From: Devosia algicola
GTDB taxonomy: Bacteria; Pseudomonadota; Alphaproteobacteria; Rhizobiales; Devosiaceae
Direction of reading: 5' to 3'
NCBI RefSeq assembly: GCF_028816455.1
Contig: NZ_CP118246.1
Location: 1,798,001-1,862,000, forward strand
DNA length: 64,000 nucleotides
The notes under the pieces are model-generated. The model searched no databases and was not told the DNA's origin. It saw only the letters and a list, made by a program, of their open reading frames with translations. The stretch's first letter is position 1. Each line of letters starts with the position of its first letter. Both the position numbers and the translations under genes were made by a program. Below, one piece after another: positions 29,270-39,015 of the stretch.

Positions 29270-29672
29270 ATGGACTGTTGGCGCGAAGTGCCACGCGCAA
29301 TTTATCAGGCATCCGGGCTGCCCCGCCCCCCATTTTTATGGCAGCCACAACAACCCTGGTCTCCGTCAAGAGCACGGCGTCTCTTGATATTTTTTGCACC
29401 AACACCAGTCGAGCGCCTCCAATCACCTCAACATCGGTGGTGACAAGCAGCTGGTCGTCAATGTGGGCCGCAGCCAAAAATTCAATTTGCATGGATCGGA
29501 CCGCGAATGCCAATCCTTCGGCTGCCAGTTCCTGGTGATGAATGCCTGCATCACGCAAAAACTCTGTCCGCCCGCGTTCAAAGAACTTTAGATACGCGGC
29601 GTGATAAACATTACCTGAAAAATCCGTGTCTTCGTAGTAGACCCTGATCAGGGTCTGATGTGCTCGTGTCAA
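29268..29672 (-). CDS. ybgC: Acyl-CoA thioesterase YbgC (tol-pal associated)
   Basis: 134 residues of the hotdog-fold 4-hydroxybenzoyl-CoA thioesterase family. The active-site segment [25 protein letters not shown] contains the catalytic Asp. It normally precedes tolQ. Here it overlaps the end of ruvB by 4 bp and is separated from tolQ by the CHRD gene, so the classic ybgC-tolQ link is interrupted. Confidence 0.93.
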   Translation of the reverse strand: MTRAHQTLIRVYYEDTDFSGNVYHAAYLKFFERGRTEFLRDAGIHHQELAAEGLAFAVRSMQIEFLAAAHIDDQLLVTTDVEVIGGARLVLVQKISRDAVLLTETRVVVAAIKMGGGAARMPDKLRVALRANSP

Positions 29673-30712
29673 TCCTCGCCCTCTGGTTCCTCAAACAAAT
29701 TCGCCTGCAGTCCAACAAAGCCCTGCGGCACGACAAGTCCAATATGCTGGAACGCCGCCCCGGTCAGCATCCGGCCGCGGGGTGTTCGCTGCACAAATCC
29801 CTGCTGGATAAGATAAGGCTCGACGATTTCTTCGAGCGCGTCGCGCGGTTCGGACAAAGCAGCGGCGATGGTTTCGATACCAACCGGTCCACCGCCGTAA
29901 AATTCGGCAATAGTTGTGAGATAGCGGCGATCCAGCTGGTCCAGACCGCGCGCATCGACATCCAAGCGCAGCAGAGCCTTGTCCGCAACAGCGCGGGTTA
30001 TTTCTGCGACCCCGTCGACAAGCGCGAAATCGGTAACGCGGCGCAGCAGACGACCAGCTATCCGCGGTGTCCCCCGCGACCGCCGCGCAATCTCCATTGC
30101 CCCATCCATGCCCATTGAGGTGCCCATGAGCCGAGCGCCCCGTGTCACGATCTGCACCAATTCTTCGGGTGTATAAAAGTTTAGCCGGACAGGAATGCCA
30201 AACCGGTCGCGCAAGGGCGTGGTCAGCAATCCGGCGCGAGTTGTCGCGCCAACCAAAGTAAATCGCGCCAGATCAATCCGCACAGACCGCGCCGACGGCC
30301 CTTCCCCGATGATCAAATCAAGCTGAAAATCCTCCATTGCCGGGTAGAGAACTTCCTCGATCGCCGGGTTCAGCCGGTGTATCTCGTCAATAAAAAGGAC
30401 ATCGCGGTCCTCAAGATTAGTCAGTAAGGCCGCCAGATCACCAGCCTTGGCGATGACCGGCCCTGAAGTTGCGCGAAACCCGACGCCCAGTTCGCGCGAA
30501 ATGATTTGCGCCAATGTTGTCTTGCCAAGCCCCGGTGGACCAACAAACAACACATGATCGAGCGCACTTTCACGCCGCTTGGCCGCTTCGATGAAGACTT
30601 CAAGGTTGGCCCGTGCTGCCGCCTGGCCGATGAACTCGGAAAATCCAGATGGGCGCAGTGCCACATCCAGTGGCTCATCACGCCCGGCTGCCCCAGAGGT
30701 CAAATCGGTCAA
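29669..30712 (-). CDS. ruvB: Holliday junction DNA helicase RuvB
   Basis: 347 residues. Walker A is [12 protein letters not shown] at about residue 58, Walker B is [10 protein letters not shown], and the sensor and arginine regions appear as [19 protein letters not shown]. The C-terminal winged helix has [12 protein letters not shown]. It drives branch migration with RuvA. ATGA-type overlaps join it to ruvA upstream and ybgC downstream. Confidence 0.98.
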   Translation of the reverse strand: MTDLTSGAAGRDEPLDVALRPSGFSEFIGQAAARANLEVFIEAAKRRESALDHVLFVGPPGLGKTTLAQIISRELGVGFRATSGPVIAKAGDLAALLTNLEDRDVLFIDEIHRLNPAIEEVLYPAMEDFQLDLIIGEGPSARSVRIDLARFTLVGATTRAGLLTTPLRDRFGIPVRLNFYTPEELVQIVTRGARLMGTSMGMDGAMEIARRSRGTPRIAGRLLRRVTDFALVDGVAEITRAVADKALLRLDVDARGLDQLDRRYLTTIAEFYGGGPVGIETIAAALSEPRDALEEIVEPYLIQQGFVQRTPRGRMLTGAAFQHIGLVVPQGFVGLQANLFEEPEGED

Positions 30713-31326
30713 CTACTCAACTCCCGAAGACCCAGCCGGATCAGTTTTTCGGTCGGCGTGTCCTCGCCTTCCCTGGCCATCACCCGCGCCACCGCCGACG
30801 ACGCCTGGGCGCTTGAATAGCCCAAATTGGTCAGCGCCGATACCGCGTCAGCTACCGTGCCGCTGGCCACCCCTTCGCCCAGCGCACTCTGCAGCCCCAG
30901 CACCCCGGCATCGACGGCGCCCCCAGCAGGAACCTTGCCCTTAAGCTCGGTAATGATTCGAACGGCCAACTTCGGACCCACGCCATTGGCGCGCCCCACC
31001 ATTGCCTTATCCTGCAAGGCAATGGCGCTGGATATCTCCGCTGGTGCAAGCGCCGACAGGATGGCCAGCGCCACACGCGCACCAACGCCCTGCACTGAAG
31101 TAAGTAATTCAAACCAGACTTTCTCGCCCAGACTGCCGAAACCGTAAAGCCGGATAAAATCTTCGCGTACCATCATTTCAATGAACAGCACCGCCCCTTC
31201 GCCGACTCGCGGCAGGTTCTGCAGGGTCCGCGTGGAGCAAAACGCCTGATAACAGACGCCCTGCACATCCAACAGCACGCTGTCGTCATTGAGACTTTCA
31301 ACAATTCCCTTGAGCTTGCCGATCAT
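30709..31326 (-). CDS. ruvA: Holliday junction DNA-binding protein RuvA
   Basis: 205 residues. The N-terminal OB domain starts [21 protein letters not shown]. Two helix-hairpin-helix motifs ([40 protein letters not shown]) bind junction DNA, and the C-terminal domain III touches RuvB. It overlaps ruvC and ruvB by 4 bp each. Confidence 0.97.
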   Translation of the reverse strand: MIGKLKGIVESLNDDSVLLDVQGVCYQAFCSTRTLQNLPRVGEGAVLFIEMMVREDFIRLYGFGSLGEKVWFELLTSVQGVGARVALAILSALAPAEISSAIALQDKAMVGRANGVGPKLAVRIITELKGKVPAGGAVDAGVLGLQSALGEGVASGTVADAVSALTNLGYSSAQASSAVARVMAREGEDTPTEKLIRLGLRELSS

Positions 31327-31828
31327 GCGCTGGCCTTAATTCTCATAGCCGCAACCCGGTGATGTGCGTGGCATATGCCAATGGCCAGCGCATCGGCCGC
31401 GTCAGCCCCCTTGAAGCTGGCACTGGGCAACAAAATCCGGATCATCGCCGCGACCTGCCCCTTGTCTGCATGGCCGGTACCCACGACCGATTTCTTTATC
31501 AGATTAGCCGCATATTCAGAAACCGGCACACCGCGCGCCGCCGGGGTCATCAGCGCTACGCCACGCGCCTGTCCCAATATAAGCGCTGATTGCGCGCCTT
31601 TGCTGACAAAGGTTTCTTCTACCGCTGCCTCATCGGGGCGATATTCATCTACCAGCGCCGTGATGCCGTTGAACAGATGGACCAACCTTTCGGCCAATGC
31701 GATGTCAGTAGGGGGGTCAGCGTACCGCAAGCAATAAAGCTGAGCCGATTGCCCGTGGATTCTATCACCCCCCAGCCGCAACGACGCAGGCCCGGATCGA
31801 TCCCGATGATTCGTATTGTATCCGCCAT
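31323..31828 (-). CDS. ruvC: Holliday junction resolvase RuvC (frameshifted as given)
   Basis: 168 residues after repair. The N-terminus [19 protein letters not shown] carries the first catalytic Asp; VEETFVSKG and [13 protein letters not shown] carry the others. The first 38 residues are in a different frame from the rest. Restoring one G to the six-base run at 31711-31716 gives [18 protein letters not shown] 31828 starts the restored protein as [11 protein letters not shown]. It resolves junctions processed by RuvAB. Confidence 0.93.
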
Positions 31829-31989
31829 GCCTCACCTTTAGCCGTCCTCGGCCAACCTAACAAACACAATGTGAACAAACCAGAAACCATGCCAGTGGAA
31901 AACCGGTTGAAGGATCAATTGTCGACTGCCCGTCAAGACCTTGTTTAGACCCAGCTCCTAAGGTGCACCTACCAACTGGGAACGCATCC

Positions 31990-32742
31990 ATGAACTACCA
32001 AGAGCATCAGTTGACCAAGAAGTCCTGGGGCCGGATTTTCCGCATAACCGGTTTCATCAGCGTAGTGTCTGCTCTGGCCTCGGTTGCTGCGACCCATATT
32101 TTTTTGAATTTGTTCGCCAATGGCGTGAACCTGCAAGGCACGATCATCGCTTTCATCATGCCTTTGGTTTTGGGTACGCCGATGCTCTTATTCATGTCCT
32201 TGCGTCAGGAACAGCTGCGCACTTTGAACGAGTTGCTTGATCTGGCCGCCACCACCGACTGGCTGACGGGCTGCTTGAATCGCGGCGCCTTTACCGCCCA
32301 TGCTACAAGTCGTCTTGCACAATCCTCGGTCGGGCCTGAAGGGGGTGCGCTCCTGCTGCTTGATGCCGACAGTTTTAAGACCATCAATGATCGTTTTGGC
32401 CATAATCATGGTGACGATGCCCTGCGTCTTCTCGCGCAGACTATTTCGGCCTCGGTTCGCAGCACCGATCTGGTCGGCCGGGTTGGCGGCGAGGAATTCT
32501 GCATCTATCTTGATCATGCCACACCGGTGGTGGTCGACGCGATCGCCGAGCGTATTCGGGGCGCAATTGCAAATCTCAGTTTCAGTCCGAACGGCGAAAC
32601 CTGCCCGCTGTCGGTCAGTATCGGTGGCGCCTGCTTCATGCAGTCGGGCGACTTCGAAAAATTGTACCGTCTTGCCGACCAGCGCCTTTACAGCGCCAAG
32701 AATCGCGGCCGCGACTGCGTCGCCATCGCCAGAGCCGCCTGA
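31990..32742 (+). CDS. Membrane diguanylate cyclase (GGDEF), first of a tandem pair
   Basis: 250 residues. Two membrane segments lie at about residues 18-36 and 43-62. The GGDEF domain starts with DWLTGCLNRGAF, and the active site is GGEEF at residues 166-170. RSTD five residues before it is the RxxD inhibitory I-site, so product feedback is expected. It makes cyclic di-GMP from GTP. There is no separate sensor domain beyond the short membrane part. It lies between ruvC and yebC with a close paralogue downstream. Confidence 0.9.
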   Translation: MNYQEHQLTKKSWGRIFRITGFISVVSALASVAATHIFLNLFANGVNLQGTIIAFIMPLVLGTPMLLFMSLRQEQLRTLNELLDLAATTDWLTGCLNRGAFTAHATSRLAQSSVGPEGGALLLLDADSFKTINDRFGHNHGDDALRLLAQTISASVRSTDLVGRVGGEEFCIYLDHATPVVVDAIAERIRGAIANLSFSPNGETCPLSVSIGGACFMQSGDFEKLYRLADQRLYSAKNRGRDCVAIARAA

Positions 32743-32813
32743 ACCGCCGTCGTCATCATCTACAATGCCCCTGCCGGTCGCTGCAAGGTTACGCGGCCGA
32801 CCGCCAACGCGCC

Positions 32814-33639
32814 GTGGAGCAAATCTTGGTCAACACAATGCTCTCATCGCCCAAAACCTGGTCATCAGTCGCCCGTTGGACAATTCTGGCCACAGTCGCC
32901 AGCTTGCTGGTCTCGCTGATTGTCCATGCACTGGCATTTGGCGACCTTGATCAACGAACACTCGAACGCTCACTGGTCAGTGCCCTTCTTCCTCCGTTGT
33001 TGATTGGCGCGCCGCTGTTCTTCGTTATCGCGTCACGTTGGCGAAAGCTGGCACTGGCCAACCATCGGCTAGGCAATCTCGCCCGTACTGACAGTTTGAC
33101 CAAGTGCCTGAACCGGGGCGCATTCGCTGACTGCGTGGAGCAGTTGCTGGCCGGTGCCGGTGATGACACCGCATCAGGCACATTTTTGATGATCGACGCC
33201 GACAATTTCAAAGCGATCAATGATCAGTATGGCCATGACGCCGGCGATGAAGCCCTTGGGATAATCGTTCGTTCGATTCGCGCTATTTTACGCCCCAACG
33301 ATCTCATTGGGCGCATGGGTGGCGAAGAATTCGGCGTCTATCTTCCCCAAACCACACTCGCCGACTCAGCCGTTGTGGCCGAACGCATACGACGCGCCGT
33401 CAATTTGGCGGTATTTGCGCCCGGCCCCGCCCCACACCAGGCTCTCGATAAGCGTCGGCGGTGTTGCCTTCGATACCCCAATTACTTTTGCCTGCCTGTT
33501 CAGCATGGCAGATCATCGCCTCTACGGCGCCAAGAATGATGGACGGAACTGCATCAATATCATTCAGGCCGATAGTGACCTCGTCACAGGCGTTGCGGCA
33601 ATGGGCATGCATCCCAACGCCGATCGCCGGTCGCTCTGA
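32814..33639 (+). CDS. Membrane diguanylate cyclase (GGDEF), second of a tandem pair (frameshifted as given)
   Basis: 274 residues after repair, from a GTG at 32814; an ATG at 32838 is an alternative. It has two membrane segments, then DSLTKCLNRGAF, the active site GGEEF at about residue 169 and an RPND I-site five residues before it. The frame breaks at AGGCTC 33439-33444. Removing one base joins PAPHQ to LSISVGGVAFDTPITF and restores MADHRLYGAKNDGRNC. Architecture and sequence match the preceding gene, indicating tandem duplication. Confidence 0.88.
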
Positions 33640-33692
33640 TCACCTTGGCGGCCATGGAACAACGCTACCCGGCATGGGTTTCGTCCTACCGG

Positions 33693-34460
33693 TCAAGAGA
33701 TTGGCAAACCCGCTAGGCTCTCGAGCTTGGCCATCTCCTCATCACTTATATCGAAGTTCGAATATACGTTTTGCACGTCATCATCTTCTTCGAGCATGGC
33801 AATCAGTTTCAACAACGTCCCACCCTTCTCTGCATCAATGGGCGTGTCGTTTTGCGGACGCCAGATTGCCTTGACCGATTCGGCCTCACCCAGGCTTGTT
33901 TCAAGTGCCGCCGCGACATCCACCATGGCTTCAAAAGTAGTGTAGATCCAATGGCCGTCTTCATTGCTTTCGACATCATCGGCACCCGCTTCGATTGCCG
34001 CTTCCATGATGTCGTCCGCGCTGCCCGCATCAACGGGATAGGCAACTTCGCCAATCTTGTCGAACATGAAGCCGACCGAATTGGTTTCTCCCAACGCACC
34101 GCCATTCTTGGAAAAATATGATCGCACATTCGAGGCCGTACGATTGCGATTGTCGGTCAGCGCCTCGACAATAATAGCGACCCCGCCCGGACCGTAGCCC
34201 TCATAACGGATTTCCTCATAATTTTCGCCGTCGCTGCCGCTCGCCTTTTTGACGGCGCGATCGATATTGTCCTTGGGCATGGACTGGGCGCGGGCATTGG
34301 TTATGGCCAGGCGCAGACGTGAGTTAAATGCCGGATCGGGCATGCCCATCTTCGCCGCCACGGTAATTTCGCGGGCCAGCTTGGAAAACACTTTGGAGCG
34401 CGCCGCATCGCTCTTGCCCTTGCGGTGCATGATATTCTTGGCATGTGAATGGCCTGCCAT
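33693..34460 (-). CDS. yebC: YebC/PmpR family regulatory protein
   Basis: 255 residues starting [18 protein letters not shown], the family signature. Further blocks are [29 protein letters not shown] and [17 protein letters not shown]. Members act as transcription factors, and some relieve ribosome stalling at proline-rich sites, as EF-P does. It commonly neighbours ruvABC; here two GGDEF genes separate them. It faces the second GGDEF gene head-on. Confidence 0.95.
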   Translation of the reverse strand: MAGHSHAKNIMHRKGKSDAARSKVFSKLAREITVAAKMGMPDPAFNSRLRLAITNARAQSMPKDNIDRAVKKASGSDGENYEEIRYEGYGPGGVAIIVEALTDNRNRTASNVRSYFSKNGGALGETNSVGFMFDKIGEVAYPVDAGSADDIMEAAIEAGADDVESNEDGHWIYTTFEAMVDVAAALETSLGEAESVKAIWRPQNDTPIDAEKGGTLLKLIAMLEEDDDVQNVYSNFDISDEEMAKLESLAGLPIS

Positions 34461-34513
34461 TCGATCCCCCAATGTCGCTAAATGGATTTTGCCCGCTTAT
34501 AGGGGGCATAACC

Positions 34514-34555
34514 CAAAAAATAAAGGTGCCAGCCAGGCTCCTAGAAGCTTGGCAC
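34514..34555 (-). terminator. Terminator of the 5-FCL/phosphoesterase operon
   Basis: On the minus strand GTGCCAAGC and GCTGGCAC (imperfect) form a stem, followed by CTTTATTTTTT. The stop codon of the phosphoesterase lies inside the hairpin. An AGGCTC occurs in the loop at 34535-34540. Confidence 0.7.
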
Positions 34556-35356
34556 GGCCTGAGCCAGAGTACCGCCGATACGAACCGGCAGCACCTTTGT
34601 CGCCAGTCCACTGTGCGGATCCGTCTCAACGGCGACGCCACACAGGGTCGCTTCGCCCTCTGCGGGGGTGAACCGTCCCTTCTGCATACCGGTCAGGAAC
34701 CTGTGCAGCGGTTCGTCCGCATCGACCCCGATAATGGAATCAAAATCCCCACACATACCCGCGTCAGCCATAAGAGCCGTCCCGCCAGCCAGTATGCGAT
34801 GGTCCGCTGTGGGAATATGGGTGTGCGTTCCGACCACCAAACTCGCGCGTCCATCCAGAAACATGCCCATTGCCTGAATTTCCGAGGTCGCTTCGGTGTG
34901 GAAATCCACGATGACCGCATCAGCCTGTTCGGCCAGCGGACACGCTGCAATCGCTGCCTCTACCGCCCTGAACGGATCGTCGATAGGTTGCAGGAACACC
35001 CGGCCCAGCGCATTTATGACCAGAACACGGTGGCCATTACGTCCTTCGACCAGCATGGCACCACGCCCCGGTGTGCCCGCAACCATATTGATCGGCCGCA
35101 ACAATGTGGGTTCACGCTCAATATAGCTGACCGTTTCACGCTGGTCGAACGCGTGGTCACCAAGCGTCACAACATCAGCGCCCGCATTGCGGAGCCCATT
35201 GAAATGGGATTCGGTTAATCCCCTGCCATGGCTGGCATTTTCGCCATTGACTACAACAAAATCAAATCCGTAATCTGCAATAATCGTCGGCAGTTTTTCG
35301 GCCACGGCATCACGACCGCTCCGGCCCATTACGTCGCCCAGAAACAATAATTTCAT
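34541..35356 (-). CDS. YmdB-type metallophosphoesterase (TIGR00282 family)
   Basis: 271 residues. The metal-binding motifs of the family are seen: KLLFLGDVMGRSGRDAV, VVNGENASHGRG, VVTLGDHAFDQ, DFHTEATSE and GTHTHIPTAD. Such enzymes are 2',3'-cyclic nucleotide phosphodiesterases and affect biofilm genes in Bacillus. It overlaps the end of the 5-FCL gene by 4 bp, so they form one operon below 6S RNA. Confidence 0.9.
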   Translation of the reverse strand: MKLLFLGDVMGRSGRDAVAEKLPTIIADYGFDFVVVNGENASHGRGLTESHFNGLRNAGADVVTLGDHAFDQRETVSYIEREPTLLRPINMVAGTPGRGAMLVEGRNGHRVLVINALGRVFLQPIDDPFRAVEAAIAACPLAEQADAVIVDFHTEATSEIQAMGMFLDGRASLVVGTHTHIPTADHRILAGGTALMADAGMCGDFDSIIGVDADEPLHRFLTGMQKGRFTPAEGEATLCGVAVETDPHSGLATKVLPVRIGGTLAQAVPSF

Positions 35357-35940
35357 GCCGCATCGCCAAACTGGCGGACACCGTCTTCGGTCACCACGGC
35401 ATCTAGCGGCATATCATGATCTTCACGGGGAATGTCATCGAGTTCCTGGGCGCAAAAGGCCAACCCAACCAGCCGGGGGCGTTTCTTGAAGTGCGCCAGC
35501 GTGCGATCATAATAACCGCCGCCATACCCGAGCCTGGTACCCTTGGCGTCAAAACCCAGTAGCGGCATCAGGACAATGTCCGGCTCCGCCCGTGGCGCCA
35601 GGTCCGCCGGCGCAAGTGTGCCAAATCCGGCGGGGTATAAAGCTGCGCCCTGTTCCCATACCCGCAACTCAAGCGGCTCATTGGGGCCCATCACCACAGG
35701 CAGCACCACCGGTTGCAAACTGTCCATCAACCGCACCAGGATCGGCTGGCAGTCCAACTCATCGCGAATGCGCCAGTAGCCGGCAACGATATCGCCAGGG
35801 TGCAATGCGATGCCATCGAAGAAGTGATCGGATACGGCGCGCGCCGCGTCTGCGCGCCAATTAGCCGCCAGCGCAGCGCGCCGGAGGTGGGCATCAAGCC
35901 TCAGCGCCGCCTTGGCCTCTTCGATTTTCTCGTCAACCAT
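35353..35940 (-). CDS. 5-formyltetrahydrofolate cyclo-ligase
   Basis: 195 residues. The family block GYGGGYYDRTLA is present, with FDAKGTRLG before it. It converts 5-formyl-THF to 5,10-methenyl-THF. The start MVDEKIEEAK at 35940 is taken over an upstream ATG at 35958. It lies directly downstream of 6S RNA, the ssrS-ygfA arrangement conserved across proteobacteria, so the two are probably co-transcribed. Confidence 0.9.
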   Translation of the reverse strand: MVDEKIEEAKAALRLDAHLRRAALAANWRADAARAVSDHFFDGIALHPGDIVAGYWRIRDELDCQPILVRLMDSLQPVVLPVVMGPNEPLELRVWEQGAALYPAGFGTLAPADLAPRAEPDIVLMPLLGFDAKGTRLGYGGGYYDRTLAHFKKRPRLVGLAFCAQELDDIPREDHDMPLDAVVTEDGVRQFGDAA

Positions 35941-35971
35941 GCCGACCTGTTGGTCCAATCACTAAAATTTA

Positions 35972-36128
35972 GGTGCCGCCCCGGCCGTGGGATATGCGAT
36001 CCTGGGAACCTACTTTACGTAGGTGGGCGCCGTATATCCAAGCCCAGGAGCTCGGTCAGGGACAGGCTCCCTTAAGATCGATAAGGCCCCAAGGAAATGT
36101 TATCCAGCACGCACCGGGCAGCCCCACC
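35972..36128 (-). ncRNA. ssrS: 6S RNA
   Basis: The region before 5-FCL carries no protein gene but folds. A closing stem can form between GGTG...GCCCGG at the 5' end (near 36128) and CCGGGGC...CACC at the 3' end (near 35972). Inside are a hairpin AGGGA...TCCCT and, near the 3' end, CACCTAC...GTAGGT. A good sigma-70 promoter lies just upstream. Size (about 157 nt), location upstream of 5-FCL and the long imperfect rod fit 6S RNA, which binds RNA polymerase. AGGCTC occurs at 36064-36069. Confidence 0.75.
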
Positions 36129-36156
36129 CATATAGTGCTTCCGAAGCGCTCTGCAA
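36129..36156 (-). promoter_or_regulatory. Sigma-70 type promoter of 6S RNA
   Basis: On the minus strand TTGCAG (36151-36156) and TATATG (36129-36134) are separated by 16 bp, and transcription would start about 5-7 nt later, at the proposed 6S 5' end. Both boxes are close to consensus. Confidence 0.55.
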
Positions 36157-36253
36157 AGCCACATTCAGATATGTCACTTAAACACACCTGTGTGGGCGTG
36201 CTTGCCAGCGTTTTATTGCCCCCTAAGCTGGCGTGATCAACCATGGTAAGTCG

Positions 36254-37168
36254 ATGCACCAGCGCTTAATTTGGCCGATTGTCTTGGCGCTCGTTGTGGC
36301 CCAACTTTGTTCGCACGCCCACGCGGCGCCTGCCGATAAGGCAAGTCCGGGCTACTGTGTCGAACTGGAGGGCAACAACCGATGTATTGGGTCCGCAAAC
36401 TACACTGCCGATGTGTGCACCTTTATTGCTGCCGTAGCCGATTTTTGGCACCTGCCTGACGCCTTCCTTGCGCGTTTGATCTGGCAGGAAAGCCGTTTTG
36501 AACCGAGCGCGGTCAGTCCGGCGGGTGCCGAGGGGATTGCCCAGTTCATGCCTGGCACTGCCCGTATCCGCCAATTGAAAGACCCTTTCGATCCGGCAGA
36601 ATCCCTGGCCCGATCCGCTCAATACCTGGCCGAACTTACCGACAAATTCGGCAATCTAGGCCTTGCAGCTGCCGCCTACAACGCTGGCGAGAATCGTATT
36701 AGCCGCGCCATCAATGCTCAAGGTTACATTCCCGCAGAAACCCGCCAATACGTTGCCATCATTACCGGCCAATCCATTGATTATTGGCTCCGGGACACCC
36801 CAGAACCCATCAATTTCGCGTTGCATCCCACCGAAAAATTCGACCAGTCTTGTATCGAAATGGCCAAGGCGGCTCCATTGATCGAACTATTACCCGATAG
36901 TGCACACTGGCAGCCATGGGGCGTTCTCATCGCACAAAATTTCTCCCGCAAACTCGCCTCCCGTCGCTTCACTCGAGCCAAACAAGCCTACGATGCGGTC
37001 TTAGGCGACGAACAAATGTTGCTGATCAGTGTGCGCAATCCCAGTTTCGGCCGCCGAACGCGCTATTCGGCCATGGTTGGCCGTGCCACTCGTGCCGAAG
37101 CCCAGAAACTGTGCACGCAACTAATGGCTCGAGGCGGCAATTGCATAGTCCAGAAAAACGGCCGTTAA
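36254..37168 (+). CDS. Lytic transglycosylase (SLT domain, secreted)
   Basis: 304 residues. A signal peptide lies at residues 1-24 (VLALVVAQLCSHAHA). The SLT domain has the catalytic Glu in LIWQESRFEP, then SPAGAEGIAQFMPGTA and AAAYNAGENRI. The C-terminal 60 residues (YSAMVGRATRAEAQKLCTQL) look like a SPOR-type peptidoglycan-binding repeat. The enzyme cleaves peptidoglycan glycan strands. An in-frame GTG at 36233 is possible, but 36254 gives a cleaner signal peptide. It faces the potassium channel gene. Confidence 0.87.
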   Translation: MHQRLIWPIVLALVVAQLCSHAHAAPADKASPGYCVELEGNNRCIGSANYTADVCTFIAAVADFWHLPDAFLARLIWQESRFEPSAVSPAGAEGIAQFMPGTARIRQLKDPFDPAESLARSAQYLAELTDKFGNLGLAAAAYNAGENRISRAINAQGYIPAETRQYVAIITGQSIDYWLRDTPEPINFALHPTEKFDQSCIEMAKAAPLIELLPDSAHWQPWGVLIAQNFSRKLASRRFTRAKQAYDAVLGDEQMLLISVRNPSFGRRTRYSAMVGRATRAEAQKLCTQLMARGGNCIVQKNGR

Positions 37169-37177
37169 CGTCCGGCC

Positions 37178-37979
37178 TCAGTAATTGCCACTATCGGGAA
37201 TATTGAGAATAATCCCGCAGGCCTTGCAATGCACCGCATCCGGGTCGTGCCGCTGCAACCCGCATTGCGGACATGGAAAATGCACCTTGTTGGGCCTAAA
37301 AATCGCCTGTGCCAATCGCACGAACAGCGAAATGCCAATAATCATGATAACGATCGAGGCCAGTTTGCCAAACGTGCCCGGCAGGGTCACATCGCCAAAT
37401 CCCGTAGTCGTCACCGTCGCCACGGTAAAATATAGCGCGTCAACATAACCAGCGATACCGCCATTGCGATCGGCAAAGGCGGTATAGACAAAACTGGTCA
37501 CGACAAACAGAAACACCATCAGATTGATGACCGCTTGAATGGTTTCGCGGTATTCTCCGAACCCATGACGGCGAAGTGGGCGCCACATGATGCTCGTCCG
37601 GGACATCGTCCAAAGCCGCAATATGCGCAAAAACCCCAAATTGAAAAACAGTGTCGGCGCCAGCAGTGTCAGCAAGATGAAAATATCGACGACAACGGTC
37701 AGCTGCTTGAGCCAGCGCCGTATATCCGTCGACGCCAGCGCACGGGCCCCCAGATCCATGCCCAGGATGAGGGCAACCGAATAATCGATCCATAGGAATG
37801 AAGCATCGTCGCGCAACAATGGCGACGCCACAAAGAACACGATGATTGCTAGATCAACGACCAGCACCGAAAACTGAAACCGCTGAGCCTGTCGGCGACT
37901 GGCTATGGTAGAGCAACCGCAGAGTCGAACGGAAACGCTTGAAGCCCGAGTCGGGCGCGCCATTGGCGCTATCGGCCAT
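37178..37979 (-). CDS. Voltage-gated-type potassium channel with C-terminal zinc ribbon (frameshifted as given)
   Basis: 266 residues after repair, starting MADSANGAPDSGFKRF. About six hydrophobic segments are seen. The pore loop has ATVTTTGFGDVTLPG, the potassium selectivity filter. The last 40 residues have CPQCGLQRHDPDAVHCKACG, two CxxC pairs spaced like a zinc ribbon. The frame breaks at GAGCCT 37885-37890; removing one base joins SQSPT to AQRFQFSVLVVD. The regulatory zinc ribbon is an inference. Confidence 0.87.
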
Positions 37980-38038
37980 GCCGCCACCCAGCTCGATCGC
38001 GGCAGCCAAAGACCAGCATACTCAACCATGGCTGCATA

Positions 38039-38422
38039 TTAATTTTGTGGCACCGGGGCTGACGCATCGATCGCTTTGGCCACCGCCTCCAGCTTTTGCG
38101 CCGCATCTCCCAGCTTGCTGGCCAGCCTCTGCTCCAGCGCAACTGTCTTGTCATGCATTTTCTGGCCGTCGCGCCCTAACTCGGTTACCTGCGCCTTGAG
38201 CGCCGCAATCTGGCGTTCTGCTTCAACCAGTTCGTCAAGCACCGCGATACCCGCCATCACGGTCAGGCGATTGTCGCCGATCTCCCCGATCGCCTCTTTG
38301 AGGCCTTCGACCTGCCCATCAAACCGCTGCGCCAGTCCTTGCAGGTGCTCTTGTTGCCCATCTTCGCAGGCCATACGATATTTGCGCCCATTGATCTCGA
38401 CATTGACTTCTGGCATCGACAC
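38039..38422 (-). CDS. zapA: Cell division protein ZapA
   Basis: 127 residues. The N-terminal head MPEVNVEINGRKYRMACEDGQQEHL is typical; a long coiled coil follows (LDELVEAERQIAALKAQVTEL) that mediates tetramers. ZapA promotes FtsZ bundling at the division site. It lies 19 bp after a DUF4164 coiled-coil gene and near 6S/5-FCL, which is the usual region in alphaproteobacteria. Confidence 0.92.
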   Translation of the reverse strand: MSMPEVNVEINGRKYRMACEDGQQEHLQGLAQRFDGQVEGLKEAIGEIGDNRLTVMAGIAVLDELVEAERQIAALKAQVTELGRDGQKMHDKTVALEQRLASKLGDAAQKLEAVAKAIDASAPVPQN

Positions 38423-38441
38423 CTACCTCTAACTTGCAATC

Positions 38442-38723
38442 TTATTTGGCCAGCACGTCGCGAACCGTCTCCATCGCCTCGACCAGCCGCCGCGAGACAT
38501 CGTGAGCACTGTCATCAAGGCGCTTGGCCCTGGCTGAAGCCTTGTCCAGGTCACCGGCCAGCTTCGCCCGCTCCGACACGAGGCGCTGTGTATCAACCTC
38601 TACCCGGTGTAACTCGCTGACCCGTGCATTGAAATTCTTCATGCTGGCATCCAGTCGTGCCAGCGCCCGATCGAACCGTGCGGAGGAGGCCTCTACCCCG
38701 TCTTCAAGCTGGCTCATGCTCAT
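38442..38723 (-). CDS. DUF4164 coiled-coil protein
   Basis: 93 residues, almost wholly helical and heptad-rich (ALARLDASMKNFNARVSEL). It precedes zapA in what looks like a two-gene operon, the position in which DUF4164 proteins occur in Hyphomicrobiales. A division-related role is inferred from context only. The 290 bp upstream hold no gene and include A/T-rich DNA, probably the divergent promoters for this operon and tkt. Confidence 0.8.
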   Translation of the reverse strand: MSMSQLEDGVEASSARFDRALARLDASMKNFNARVSELHRVEVDTQRLVSERAKLAGDLDKASARAKRLDDSAHDVSRRLVEAMETVRDVLAK

Positions 38724-39015
38724 CGCCTTCTTTTCTCGTCCGCACCCAACCGCCGCTCAATCAGTAAGCCCCAGCCCCGATTGCATTGCAACTATGGCCA
38801 TCTAACGTCAATTTCTGGTACGACACATTATATCACGCTCTCGTTCGTCAAAAAATATTTTTGCGGGCTGATCCAGCGCTATATTCACCTAATTGACTAA
38901 CGCTGTGGCTTGAACAGCGACATGTCCGCCTGTTATGCCACCACTATGCCACTATCAGGAGGTCGGATGACCTTCTCCCTCCTATTTGAAGTCCAGCAGC
39001 AGAGCACAATTCCCC

